Origin: Dendrocalamus latiflorus
Taxonomy: Eukaryota; Streptophyta; Magnoliopsida; Poales; Poaceae
Direction: 5' to 3'
Assembly (NCBI GenBank): GCA_017311315.1
Contig: CM029644.1
Location: 24,881,606 to 24,945,605 of the forward strand
DNA length: 64,000 nucleotides
Made by a program: the position numbers and the translations under genes. Positions 1 to 11,221 of this stretch are shown here, in pieces (the first letter of the stretch is position 1; the number at the start of each line of letters is the position of its first letter). The notes beneath the pieces are model-generated. The model was not told where the DNA came from. It was given only the letters and a program-made list of their open reading frames with translations, and searched no databases.

Positions 1-62
1 TGGCTAAAAAACATAGAGCGGAGCTGAAAAATGTGGAATGGAGCAGTCCCAAACACCCCCTA
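1..62. repeat. MITE end, cut by the window start
   Basis: The motif ending in ccaaacaccccctata resembles the terminal inverted repeat of common grass MITEs (tagggggtgtttgg when read inward). The other end lies outside the window, so family and size cannot be fixed. Confidence 0.4.
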
Positions 63-153
63 TATATCCATTTGCACAGTGCACGGTCGGTGTTCCCGTT
101 TAGATCCAAGTATGTGTAAGTACGTCCAAATTCGGGGGGCGCATACGTGCACG

Positions 154-1641
154 CAGTGGCGGATCCAGAATTTCGTCGCGCCCCGGGCTGAATACTAAAA
201 GGCTAACAGCCTAAAAGTAACGCTAATTTTTACCCACACAACAGCGTAACAAAAGTATATCGCAAATGTATCATTGACATGAAATTTTAGCTCAATGTTT
301 CAACATACAACGTAATAAGAGAAATGCTAATGAGATTAACTGAAATCAGATCTATTTTCATGGCTAATTTATCTATAAACACTTTTTCAGGCGTGCTGCA
401 GAGGCAAGCCAATTGCATAATGTGTTTATCTGAAGATTGTTCATGTGATGACCTTGTGGGTTCACTAGTGCTGACAAATCATTTTCAGATATTTCAATCC
501 CAAAACACACCCAGCGGATCAAGGGCAGCACTATCAATCAAGGGCAGCTCCTAAATATCTTGAAATGCATACTAGAAATTTAGAACCAGAAACATGAATC
601 CTAGTAAAAACATGCAAAGTACACTTATAATTAATTAAACCCAACAAGAAATTTATATGCACTGAGTCTGTCATAATCAGAGGAAAAACTAATAAATAAG
701 TTTTCGAAAGAGATGAGCATCTCTATCAAATGGAACTATAATTGCAACATGACATCTGAAGCATCAACTACATACAAAAAAAAGATTGCACCATGAAGAG
801 CACCTGAATCAAAGAGGAGGATCATATTCATATCAAAGAAGTCTGAACTCACTTGATGTTCACGCCGCCATCGAAGTTGTACAGGGAAGAGGCGCCGCCG
901 GGGACAGGGGAGAGCCGAGAGCCGCCGTCGGGGAGAGGGGAGAGCCGAGAGCAGCCGCCGGGTGTCGGGGAAGAGCTACCGCCAGGGAAGAGGCCAAGAG
1001 GGGACAGGCGCCACAGGGGAGAGGGGTTGGCCGGCACCGGGAGGCGGGTGCTGACGCGCCGTAGCCCATAGACCAGCAGGCACGAGTAGGAGGGGGCGAA
1101 GCGCCGTCGCCGGGAGGGGGGTTGGCTGGCACCGGGAGGCGGGGCGGCGCCGAGAGGCTGAGATCCGAGATGAGGCGATGAGGTGGCGCCGGATCGGCTC
1201 AGATCCAAGACGAGGCGATGAGGCGACGCCGGGAGGCGGGGCGGGCCGGGAAGAGCCGCGGCGCCGGGAGGCGGGGCGGGCCGGGAAGAGCCGCGGCGCC
1301 AGGAGGCGGGAAGATGGGCGGCACCGGGAGGCGGGGCGGGGCCGGAAGAGGCGGCGTCGCTTTTTCGGCTTGGGTTAGGGTTCGGACTGAGCAGTGAGCA
1401 GCGAGCGCGAGCGAGCGCCGGGCGTTATGGCCATTGGGCCGACTGCCGAGCGAGAGCGAGAGCGAGCGCCGAGCGCGTGATGGGCCGCGCGGCGCCGAGG
1501 CTGACGGGCTGGTGATTGGGCTACCTGGGCTGGAGGCTAACAATTCTACCCGGGCTAGGCTAAAAGTACCTGGGCTATACACTGTTTTTTTTCACGCCCC
1601 AGGCTAGAGCCCACCTTGCCATGGGCCTAATTCCGCCCCTG
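154..1641. mobile_element. Non-autonomous hAT-type element, 1,488 bp, with GC-rich half
   Basis: The left end is cagtggcggatccag. The right end, read inward, is caggggcggaattagg. The element is flanked by a perfect 8-bp duplication cgtgcacg at 146-153 and 1642-1649. An 8-bp TSD with CAGNGGCGG ends is typical of hAT-type elements. No transposase is seen. The left third is AT-rich and featureless. About 850-1560 is a GC-rich block with internal tandem copies. The subterminal right side carries repeated ctgggctacctgggct-like motifs, which could be transposase-binding repeats (inference). A related element lies at 51055-52339. Confidence 0.8.
850..1560. repeat. GC-rich tandem-repeat block inside the hAT element
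   Basis: Units of about 34-38 bp built on ccgggaggcggggcgg and gggaagagccgcggcg recur at about 1225-1350. Shorter gggagagccgagagc units occur at about 905-960. Several overlapping open frames on both strands follow from GC richness and lack of stops. None has a recognisable domain. It may be a captured exon 1 or 5' UTR, but this is not provable here. Confidence 0.55.
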
Positions 1642-1649
1642 CGTGCACG

Positions 1650-2452
1650 GTCGCAACGATGCTACACCGTGTCTGGATTCGATCGAGTTGCATGTAAGCT
1701 CCAGGTCCAGGAGAATATATAAGACGCACCTTTATATGGCAGATCGATCGGCTGTAAACAGTGGCTCCATGAACCGGAGTTGGCCACCGGACGCCGGCAG
1801 GAGATCGACCGGCGGTTGGGTGAATGTGGCGGCTGGCGAGCGAGCATGCACGGAACAGATGCGGCGGAGCCCTCTGCTCCGGCTGTCCGGTCGAAACTCC
1901 GGCGCTGGCGCGGCGAATCAATCGCCACAGCGCTCGACATGTCGTGGTGCCTTGGTACAGCAAGTACGTACCACTATGTCACGTTAGTGCGATGCCACGT
2001 CTATCGGTCCAGCTGATCAATCAAACAGTGTAAAAGTGTTGAGTGGCACGGCACTATGCACTACAGCACCGATCCATTGCATCGTTGATCAGAATTAATA
2101 AATCCGGCTAATATTAGTTCAGAGAGTGACAAAAAAACTGGTTCGATCACCAGCTGAGATCGTCTGTGTTGTCTGTTCATTCTTGAGTTACTGGGCAGGT
2201 TTCCAAAAGGATAAGACGAATGACCAATTACAAAAAGGGGTAAAGCCGCTTCAAGAGGAGCGCTCCATCAACATGCAGAAGCGCAGGCGCAATCAGGCCT
2301 AAGGGATGACGTGGTGCAACCGGTGCCGATGCTGGAAGACGGTGAGTAAAATCAAGAAGCTGGCGACAAATTAGCTGTTCTCTGGAGGGGTTTTGTGTTG
2401 CTGGAAAAGCAAAGAATCTAATGGTGTAATAGTTTAGCTGATGCTTGCTTAG
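1650..2452. other. Intergenic stretch without recognisable gene
   Basis: Mixed-composition sequence with short unsupported frames. No motif, repeat or RNA gene was recognised. Confidence 0.4.
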
Positions 2453-2563
2453 GCCATGTTTTTTTTGGCTTTTTAACAATCCTTTCAGCAATCACTATTC
2501 GCTATTCTATTAGACTTATAAACCACAGTCAAAAGTCATAAGCCATGACCCAAAAGAATATGC
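2453..2563. repeat. Small MITE of the cctgttctttt family
   Basis: The imperfect inverted ends ggccatgtttttttt and the complement of acccaaaagaatatg, with an interior caatcactattcgctatt, match copies at 57857-57953 and 61295-61393. Boundaries are approximate. Confidence 0.45.
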
Positions 2564-2630
2564 GCTTAGTCTCTTAGTTTAATTTCAATTCTTGTTTGAT
2601 GTCTCTTCTGAATTTTGTCAATGTCAAAAA

Positions 2631-4345
2631 TGTTAGTGATATGTCCTAGAGGCAATCATAGAAATAATTGTATCACTTCTGTGTTTATGATCTTTTATAT
2701 AAATGTTATTATATTTCTTAAATGATTTATCATTTATAAAGATTGGCAAGTATGTGACTTGTTGATAAAGCACTTTATTTGTTATATGATATCATTCTAA
2801 AAGGATCCCTGGTTGGATATCACCGATCAGAACATCAGTGACTTATAGACCATTACATGTATTAATTAATGACCATATTTCACCGGTCATAAATATAGAG
2901 ATATCGAATCAATAATGTGAACATATGTTAGAGGACATGGTTTTGGATTGACTAACTTTGAGACACTAGTGAGATTATTATGTCTTATGTGTTATCAGTT
3001 GGTCTCAAGTAATTATGATGTATAATCCTTTTACCTGAGATCAACATAGTTTCTTACATGTGTAATAGTGCACTTAGAGGTCACCAAACGATATACTATA
3101 ATTGGGTAGATATAAAGGCAGCTTTCGGGTATACTATGAAACATGCGAAGAAAAGTGACTGCTTAGATATGTGATTTGCCTCTCCTATATAACAGGAGAT
3201 ATATCTTTAGGTACCTCGATGTAGTCGGATAAAGAAAGTGCATGGCCATGCCATGAATAGTCGAAGAGTCGACCACATGAAATTATCAATCACTAGATTG
3301 GAAAACGATTAAACAATTCATGGATGACACATTTCTCACCTGGAGTTCAATTGGATATGGTGAAGCAAAAGGAGAATACGTAAATAGATCGATAGACCCA
3401 ACTGAATACGATACGGTCGTATGGAGTGACTAATTGATTGTGAGCTAGTTCTGATATATCACAGACTGGTCTGCGGTCCGAATGTTTGGGGATACGACTT
3501 GGTCGTGACCATATTCGATCTGGTCGTAAGGAATTATGAGCTGATCGTGAGCGACTAGGACTTGGTTACTAATCATATTGCATAGAGTTCATCCAGATTA
3601 ATCTTTTGTGTAAATTTGGGAGGTTGATATGTTTTGCTAAGGACTGCTACTGACCAGTGGTGTTTTCGAGTTACAATAAAGTATATATGAACCTACAGGG
3701 TCACACATTTAACGGAATGGAATAGTAAGGGTCCGGATAATATACTCCGATTGATATACGATCTCGACTTATATTAGATAAGGATTCGATTAGAAACTGT
3801 TCGAGTAAGATATGATCTCTACTCTATTGATTATGGACCCAGCCGAAGTCTCTATATAAAGGGATGTAGAGTTGAAGGTTGCGTGCATACAATTAACATA
3901 CCTACTAAAACCCTAGCCACCACCTCTCACAGGCTCTGTCGTGCGCGTCAGTGCTAGCACACCGACGTACGACGTTCCATTCCCAGACGTGTGGACTTTG
4001 GTAGAGATGCTACTATGACTGTGGCGCTAATTAGGATGATCATGAGGAGAAGATGGTTGGCTCGAGATCATATATCGACACACGCTACGTTGAACCAGGC
4101 TATTTTAACTCTTCTTCACTGTACGTCTAGTGGTAACGATCTATAATCTCTTGCTTATATAGCTTCTTGATTTATATTGTAGAATATTTTAAATTGTGCT
4201 TAGTATAGGCTATCTCATATCTAAATAGAAAAGTCTATGAATCGATTAACCGTTTGATGTGATCACTGATTAACCTTTTGCTACCTTCTGAACTCTATGT
4301 CTATGTTGTGTTTCCACTTGAAGTAATGGAAACCGGAGAAAGCTC
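2631..4345 (+). mobile_element. Probable Ty1/copia solo LTR
   Basis: It begins tgttagtgatatgtcctaga, close to the start of copia LTRs common in grasses. A consensus-like TATA box (tctatataaaggg) lies at 3850-3862. Before it are tandem U3-like motifs (ggtcgtgacc, ctggtcgtaagg, gctgatcgtgag) at about 3400-3560. No PBS (tggtatcagag) follows, and no gag or pol is present, so a solo LTR or truncated copy is the best reading. The 3' boundary was not resolved by a clear TSD. Confidence 0.6.
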
Positions 4346-4785
4346 CACTGAAAAAAAAATAACTCAGAGAGCGACAAAGCAGCGGTACGGACGAACAGGA
4401 ATGAGCACCGATCGAGGCGGCGGCAGATGATGACGGAGGTTCAGGACTGGTCACTCTTGACTCGCATTAATTCCACATTCCTTCTCGCAGCATCGGAGAT
4501 CGACACGGCCGGGCTGTTCAGCGATCATGCGTCGCCGCTCCTGACGACATGCACGGCAGGGCAACAGGCGAGCGAAATCGCGCATTAATTGATCCTGATC
4601 GGTTCCTCGCGACAGACGGATCGCGGGAGGCGCGGGCGCCTCTCCCGTGTGATCTCGTTTCATCTCTCTGGAGTAATCATTCTGATTAAGACATCTGTAA
4701 ATCAACAGGAGCCTAATTCTAGCCCCTAGATAGAGATCGATAGGGGAGTTGTAGGAACAACGAAGTAGAGTTCCTACGCTTGCTT
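4346..4785. other. Intergenic stretch, no supported gene
   Basis: A 130-codon frame on the minus strand runs into the neighbouring MITE and resembles no family I recognise. It is judged non-coding. Confidence 0.35.
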
Positions 4786-5240
4786 GGGATGGCAACGGGG
4801 AGCTTCCTTCCGTCCCGGCCCGCAAAGCTTGACGAAAGGACAACGCGTCTCATCACTGTCCCTCGCTGGGATGGGTCCTGTCTGTCACTGAGATTCTCAC
4901 AGGGATTAAAAAATATTTTATATATTTAAAAATATTAAAGTGATTTTATTAATTATTATATGTATATAATTTTTATGAAAATATAGCTTTAAAATATAAA
5001 CTATAATATATAAATACACATTTTATTTAAATATAATATATATATATTCCATATTAAAAATCTATATTACATAAATAAAATAATATATTTTAATTTTTAA
5101 TGAGTCCCCACGAGGGCTATGAGCGTTCTTTGGCCCTAGCCCCCGCCCCCGCGATCCCATGGGGGAGTTTCTCCTCGCCCCCACCCCCCATGGGGATTAT
5201 TTCTGTGGGGCTCCGTCTCCATTAGGAAAATTGCCATCTC
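4786..5240. repeat. MITE with gggatggcaa termini
   Basis: The left end gggatggcaacgggg and right end ttgccatctc are inverted repeats. The subterminal parts are G/C-rich (cccgcccccgcgatccc) around an AT-rich centre. This layout is typical of a widespread grass MITE. No clean TSD was seen. Confidence 0.6.
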
Positions 5241-5883
5241 TATTCTTAGCTAGGCTAAACTGAACACCCCCAGCAAGGTTAATTACAAGGGGTAATGCAC
5301 TGGTAATCCCTAAAAACTAAAAAAAGATGAATTTAAGAAGACAAGCTGAAATAGTTTGGAGTGGGATCTAAAAGCCCCCACATCCCCAATTTTGCAAAAA
5401 CCACTTCAAAATTTTTGAAATTTCGGTGTGATCCTGGCTAAACTAGCTGGTTTACGTTCAATTTTTTTTTGCAAAAAACCTCTCGTTGTTTTGTGGCATT
5501 AGGTTTAATCATAAACACTTGTGGTCATCCAATCTCATGAGAGATGCGGATCTGGCTGTCCACCTGAGCCTACCAGACCCCATGCCCTACCGCCTCTTAC
5601 TCTCGTCGTCAAAGGCTCTGCCCTGCTTCTTCTCCCCTTTCACCGCGGCCCCACCTCCTCTCCTCCCCTTCCCTGCGCCGCACTCGCCACCGCCCTGGCT
5701 CACTCTCGTCACGCTCTCTTCCTTCCTCTCCCACACCGTTGCTCCGTACGCCGGTCGTACTCGCTTCCTTCCCGTCTCCTCTCTCGGCGTGCCCGCCTCT
5801 GCCGCTCCCTCTTGCCTTTTGCATCGCCGTCGTCGCCACCAGATAGCAATGCGCCCTAGATCATGTTACTTCACGCTATCATC
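5241..5883. other. Intergenic, with pyrimidine-rich tract
   Basis: C/T-rich sequence at 5570-5830 gives long open frames without domains. Nothing else was recognised. Confidence 0.35.
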
Positions 5884-5891
5884 GCTCGCTC

Positions 5892-6055
5892 CAGGGGCGG
5901 ATCCAGCGGTGGGGCGGGGGGCTCGAGCCCCCTACCGCTACCGGACCCTTGGAGCCCCCCATAAATTTTTAGCATGGATGTATAATGCAGCAGGGGCTGA
6001 GGTCGAGCTGAAGGTACTTCAGCCCCTCCAAAAAAAATTCCTGGATCCGCCACTG
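5892..6055. mobile_element. hAT-type MITE, 164 bp, perfect TSD
   Basis: The termini caggggcggatccag and ctggatccgccactg are near-perfect inverted repeats. The flanks gctcgctc at 5884-5891 and 6056-6063 are an exact 8-bp TSD. The ends match those of the 1.5-kb element at 154-1641, so the same transposase could mobilise both. Confidence 0.85.
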
Positions 6056-6063
6056 GCTCGCTC

Positions 6064-6408
6064 ATATACAGTCTTTCCTGGCTCCATCGCTCCTCTTCCT
6101 CCACAAAGAGTCGACCTGGATCCGTGCCCTCACGTCGCACAAGCTTGCCATCAGACCTGACTAGCGCCTACTTGATCCTTGACCTCACCTCATTTTCTAC
6201 GTTCGCGCCTAGTGTCCTCACCTGGACTCAGCTTGCCCTTGCCTCCTCCCATTCTCCCCATCTACCTGGCCACCGGCCGCCCTAGAATAGATGAACGTGT
6301 TGGGGATTTGGAACACTCAAAAGAAGTAAGGAATGGAACAGGAGGAATGAATAGAAGAACTTTACTTAGCACACATACACACATACATTTCCATAACTAA
6401 GCACCAAC
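6064..6408. other. Intergenic flank of the CACTA insertion
   Basis: No gene, RNA or repeat was recognised. A short ca-rich stretch lies at 6371-6390. Confidence 0.35.
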
Positions 6409-6424
6409 TCACACTACTACAGAA

Positions 6425-6690
6425 AAGATCGTCACAGACGGTTCAAAAACGTCATCACAGATGGTTTTGTGAACCGTCTGAATTTATGTGTCAGTGATAA
6501 TACGAGGTCATCACAGACGGTTTTCGAACCGTCTGTGATGCAAATATCACAGACGGTTTTTACTTAAAAATCGTATGTGATATATAGTTATCACAGACGG
6601 TTTTAAATTTAGAACCGTATGTGATATGTAAATATCACAGACGGTTCTTAACTAAAAACCGTCTGTGATATTCCCTTCTACTCCTAAACC
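6425..6690. repeat. CACTA left subterminal repeats
   Basis: About five inverted pairs tcacagacggtt ... aaccgtctgtga, each able to form a short hairpin. They match those at 17630-18405. Confidence 0.85.
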
Positions 6691-7437
6691 TATTTCTGTT
6701 TATTGACTAGCTTCAGGAAATGCTAGCCATGCCCTCTGAAACAAGCAGATCAACATGTACATGTATACATCCAATTCACATCTCAATTTATTTCACAAAC
6801 ATAAAACATCCATTTTAATTAAGATTAGAGCCTACCATTACCTATTTCTATTGGTTAGAATTGGGTTGAGCAGGATCGACTGGCCCAGCTGTGAGACCCG
6901 GATTTTTCAATCCAAATCCACTGTGATTCACAGCACTATTCCCTGGATCAGTAGATAGTGCTCACAGTTACAGCAATGGTTATCAAAACACATATCATGC
7001 GGAAGCGTAAATATAATAGTAAACTTACTCATGGGCCGATTAGGCCGAAATCAATAAATTGCAGCAGCGGAAGAACGAAGCACGCAGGTGGGACCTTCAG
7101 GACATGCCCACGGGCAGCCAACTGGAGGTTCGCGACCTAGCCCTTGACATCTTCATCTTCTCGGCCAGCTTGTCCAATCTTGTTGCTGAGGCGAGGTGAT
7201 TTGATTCCTGATTCTGAAATCTGTCGTAAAAGTGAGCGTGAGCACTCCAACCCCGTGCTCCGCAAGCCAACACACAGAATGCAAATATATAACATGCATG
7301 GCTTGTCAATGGAAAGGCATAGGGCTATTTTATTTGCCAAAGAGTGCTTTTGAATACAATTACTTAAAATTTCCTATGACCTAGCAGGTTTCAATTCACA
7401 TTTTTAAACCATTAGTTGAAATAATCCATGTAAACAT

Positions 7438-8101
7438 GTTGGCATCACACCAACTAACCTTATGGCATCGCACCATAAGTTACCTCTTGGCATCGCTCCA
7501 AGGGCGGCATATGACATCGCACCATATGCTTATTGTTGGCATCACACCAACAATCCTTATGGCATCGCACCATAAGTTACCACTTGGCATCGCACCAAGG
7601 GCGGCGTATGACATCGCACCATACGCGTTGGCATCACACCAACTAACCTTATGGCATCGCACCATAAGTTGCCTCTTGGCATCGCACCAAGGGCGGCATA
7701 TGACATCGCACCATATGCTTATTGTTGGCATCACACCAACAATCCTTATGGCATCGCACCATAAGTTACCACTTGGCATCGCACCAAGGGCGGCGTATGA
7801 CATCGCACCATACGCGTTGGCATCACACCAACTAACCCTATGGCATCGCACCATAGGTTGCCTCTTGGCATCGCACCAAGGGCGGCATATGACATCGCAC
7901 CATATGCTTATGGTTGGCATCGCACCACCCATCCTTATGGTATCTCACCATAAGTTAACCCTCGGCATCGCACCAAGGGTTGCGTATGACATCGCACCAT
8001 ACGCTAAGTGTCGGCATCGCACCAACACTACATACGGCATCGCACCATATGATTCCAAATAGTTTGAGAAGTTTCCCTTGGGGCATTAGTGTCACCCCAA
8101 G
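7438..8101 (-). repeat. Covarying stem-loop array in the 3' LTR
   Basis: About 26 consecutive short inverted repeats share a 7-base centre, CATCGCA or CATCACA on the plus strand, almost always closed by GG...CC. Arms differ: CTTATGG/CCATAAG, CCTATGG/CCATAGG, CTTGG/CCAAG, GTTGG/CCAAC (extended to 8 bp with ATT/AAT), CATATG and GCGTATG types, AGTGTCGG/CCAACACT, CATACGG/CCATATG. A 27th with a longer loop lies at 8077-8101. The array is three 189-bp higher-order units (7438-7626, 7627-7815, 7816-8004) of eight stem-loops each, plus extra modules. A/C mismatches on the plus strand become G.U pairs on the minus strand. Confidence 0.9.
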
Positions 8102-9419
8102 TAACTAGCATTCCTAAGCATTGCCATTTAACTAGGGACTTAATTTGTGAAATCTTAAGATAATTAATACTATGGCGACAAGGTTCACATGTCCATGTTT
8201 GGCAAGGAGATTAATATGAACAATAGCAATAACAGGGCATAACTAGCTTGCTGAAATTGAACATAACATTTCTCATGAAATAGTAGCATGCACTTTGCTA
8301 ATTTAAAAGGAAATAACTTTAAAATGCTGGGTTCAATATGATCAAAGTGTTGACTCGCCTGGCGCGGTTTACCGCGGTCTTGAGCTCACACAATGGTTTC
8401 TCTTGAGCTTCTGATCTTTATCTTCACTTCGAGCTTAACCTTGCCGGATCCACTGAATCTTCACGACTCCCAGTTTCTAATTACGCGACAACGACTGAAT
8501 CCAAATGAAAGCAAATAACTCAAAGATCCAAATAAATCCGAATAAAGTCAACTTTCGTATTATCATGAGTTAATGGGCGATTTGGGTGATTTGAGGCAAG
8601 GCCGGTAGATTACGATAACTCGATCTTTTTATTAATAATCTCTTTTATTATTTTTGTATTTATCAAGGAAGTTCCATGAGTTAGGTTATACCTACGATTT
8701 GGTGCAGGAGTTTAGTGTACAAAGTTTATCTTTAGGGTATGCATTCATTGCGACTCAGGTTATGATAAAGGCAAACTGGACTGATGGATGAGATTTGAAC
8801 TTATTCTATAAATCTTTTAGTCGAAGGTATTATAACACTTGTCCCAAAAGCTAGGTTTAGGAATTTCTTATGGTAGAACTTAAGTCCTTTTAATCATAAT
8901 TTCTGATGAATCAAAATAATCCACCTTATTTCCATAACTTTAACGTGGATATCTTTATTATGTTTGAATGTTTAACCAACGGAAACCCTCTGTATTATTA
9001 CCCTAAATTAGTATTTAGTCTTTTAATTCATTTATGCAAACCACATTAAATATCACCAAAAATTCTAATGAGCTCTAAAATTCATGGTTTTAGTTCCACT
9101 GGACAGATCTTGAATTTAGATGAATTTATAAATTTGTTTCACTCAATTTGGACTTAAAATGAATAAGTTATACCCATTTAAAGTTCTCAGTTTTATTAAA
9201 TCCAAAAATTATTAGAAATCTGACAGGTAGGGCCCACAACAGATTTTTAATTTTCCTTTTACTTTTATTCCTTTTATCTGTGTCTATGGCAGGTGGGGCC
9301 GGTCACTGAGTTATTAAAGATGCATGGCCCACATGTCAGGGACTCACTACTTTAACTACCAATCATTAGCTCTAACCGTATTTAATGACTGTCTTAATCA
9401 GAGTTAATTACGCAGCTAC

Positions 9420-10560
9420 AGTTCTCTTCTCCCTCCGGCCGAAGGACGGCGAGCTCGCCGCCGGCGGAGGAAGCGGCGGCCAGGCGTGGGCATCCCCAAA
9501 ATGGGTTTCTCGCGCCCGCGCCTACCCGCCAGTGAGGTTTCGCCGACCAATTTGGCCAGAGGGGCGGCCGGCGACGACCCGAAGCGGTGGCGGAACAGGG
9601 GGACAGGTGTACGGCGGCACAAGGCATAGGAACTCAATTAACTCGCAAGAGAGCATCTCGGCGAGGACAGGAAGCTACCTCGGGGGTCGTCTTGACTTGA
9701 GAGCGGCTGTGGCGGCTTGGCGGCGTGCGGCGGCGGTGAACGGAGGAGGTGCACGACGCCGGCGAGGTGTGGACCAGGAGGGGCTCGGCCGAGAACGGGG
9801 GAAGCTTCGCCGTGCACTGAGGGTGCTCGAGGAAGAAGGAATCAACCCGGCAGGCTCGCAATCGGCGGCGAGCTTGTTGGTCGGTGGTAGGGAAGAAAGG
9901 TGGCGCCGGCGAAGGAGAGGGCACTAGAACCCGATTGCTTGGGGGAAGAGGAAGTATGGAGTGTGGGGAAGGTTATGGTGGCTTCGGTTGCTCTTATAAT
10001 CGACCGTGCGAAGCTGGCAACGTGCGGCGGCCGTTTGGTCACTTCGGGGCAGGCGGCGGTGTCAGGCGGTGATGGCGACAGGGCAGCTGCGGGCATCCTG
10101 GCGCTCATCCACCCTTTCCCGCGCTGTAGCTTTTCTCCGCACGCACGCTGGGGCGGCAGGTAGCTCGCACCACGTGGCCGAGTGTCGCGGCCGGGCGGAG
10201 GAAATACCACGGGCGGTGGCGCCGCACCAGGGGAGGAGGAGGCGAAACCAGGGGCGGGGGCGGCCTCGCAGGCTTTTCCACCGGGCGACGGGACGGCTCG
10301 GCAGGGCAACTCCGGCACATGGTTGCCACGGGGACGCTCGGCGCAGGAGCTGAGCAGAAGCATGATGGCGCGAGCGCACGCGGAGAAGAAGAGAGGGAGG
10401 ACCCAGTGGCCAGAGAAGGAGTTCGGGAGAAGGAGCTGGCGCGGGGCGGGGCCAGCGGCAGAGAGAGCGAGCGCGGGGCCCGCATGGCAGAGTCGGGGGC
10501 GGGGAAGCGGGCTGGTCGACGCGCGCGCGGGGAGAGGCTGGACTGTCGGGCGCGCACGGG
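9420..10560. repeat. GC-rich block within the 3' LTR
   Basis: CpG-dense, with overlapping open frames on both strands that show no domain. Its position early in the LTR suggests a U3 or promoter-region CpG island (inference). Most differences between the two LTRs fall here. Confidence 0.5.
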
Positions 10561-10941
10561 TGTTGGGCCGGGGTGATGGCCGGCCCGGCTCCTTTGTATT
10601 TTTTTTAATTTTCTTTTTCCTTTCCTTTTGTTTTTGCTCTAAGCTCTTTGTGCCATTAATTCCAAAAATGAAATTTGATGTTTTAATTCAAGTGTCTCCC
10701 TTTCTTTTATGGATCATCTTTTCAGATTCAAATTTATAATCTTGAGTTTTCATTATTTGCATATTCACCTCCTTGGTGTTATTAATGTTTGTCTTTGTCT
10801 TTTATGAATTTCTTCAATTTTTAGAACCTCAATCAAATCAAGGAAAACTCCATGAAATCCAAATTCAAAAATTAGAATATTTTGCAGAAATAATTCAAAA
10901 ACTTTATATTTTCTAATTTCAAATTTTTGGGATGTTACAAA

Positions 10942-10957
10942 CCTACCCCCCTTAAAA
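10942..10957 (-). other. Polypurine tract
   Basis: The minus strand reads TTTTAAGGGGGGTAGG immediately upstream of the 3' LTR, as expected for the plus-strand primer of an LTR retrotransposon. Confidence 0.85.
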
Positions 10958-11221
10958 GAATCTCGACCCCGAGATTCCGGTAGAGTAGAGAGAATAGAGG
11001 TGGGGTTATAATGGCGAGCAGTAGGGGCCAGGGTTTGGCTTGTCTTAACGACCTCGCGAACTTCCTCGGTCGAGTCTAATTAGGTCTAATACGAAATTAT
11101 TGCACCTCCAAGGTGGTCATACATCACATTCATACTTCCAAAAGTAACGATACCTTATAGTAGTTCTCCAACAATCCTTGTCTACTCTTGCTACCCCCCT
11201 TACATTAAATGAAAATTGACA

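Larger units (their letters stand above)
6890..10939 (-). repeat. 3' LTR (in element orientation), 4,050 bp
   Basis: On the minus strand it starts TGTAACATCCC and ends GGGTCTCACA. In element order it holds an AT-rich start, a GC-rich block (10560-9420), an AT-rich middle, the hairpin array (8101-7438) and a final 0.55 kb. The open frames inside it have no domain support. Confidence 0.93.

Noticed and set aside
4451..4843. 130-codon minus-strand frame with Cys pairs
   Set aside because: It overlaps the MITE at 4786, the Cys spacing fits no known finger, and no homologue was recalled.
7436..8062. A 208-codon open frame on the plus strand and a 150-codon frame on the minus strand (and their copies at 14110-14736 and 14154-14606)
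   Set aside because: They are by-products of the hairpin array. Repeat units of 189 bp (a multiple of 3) lack stops, and the translation is a repeat with no domain.
7438..8101. CRISPR-like array
   Set aside because: Short repeated cores with variable flanks look superficially similar, but the flanks are complementary arms, spacing is irregular, and the genome is a plant's.
10182..10739. 185-codon and other frames in the GC-rich LTR block (also at 16856-17413, 16312-17037)
   Set aside because: Overlapping open frames on both strands with low-complexity Arg/Gly/Pro/Ala content and no domain. Differences between copies are not biased to synonymous sites.
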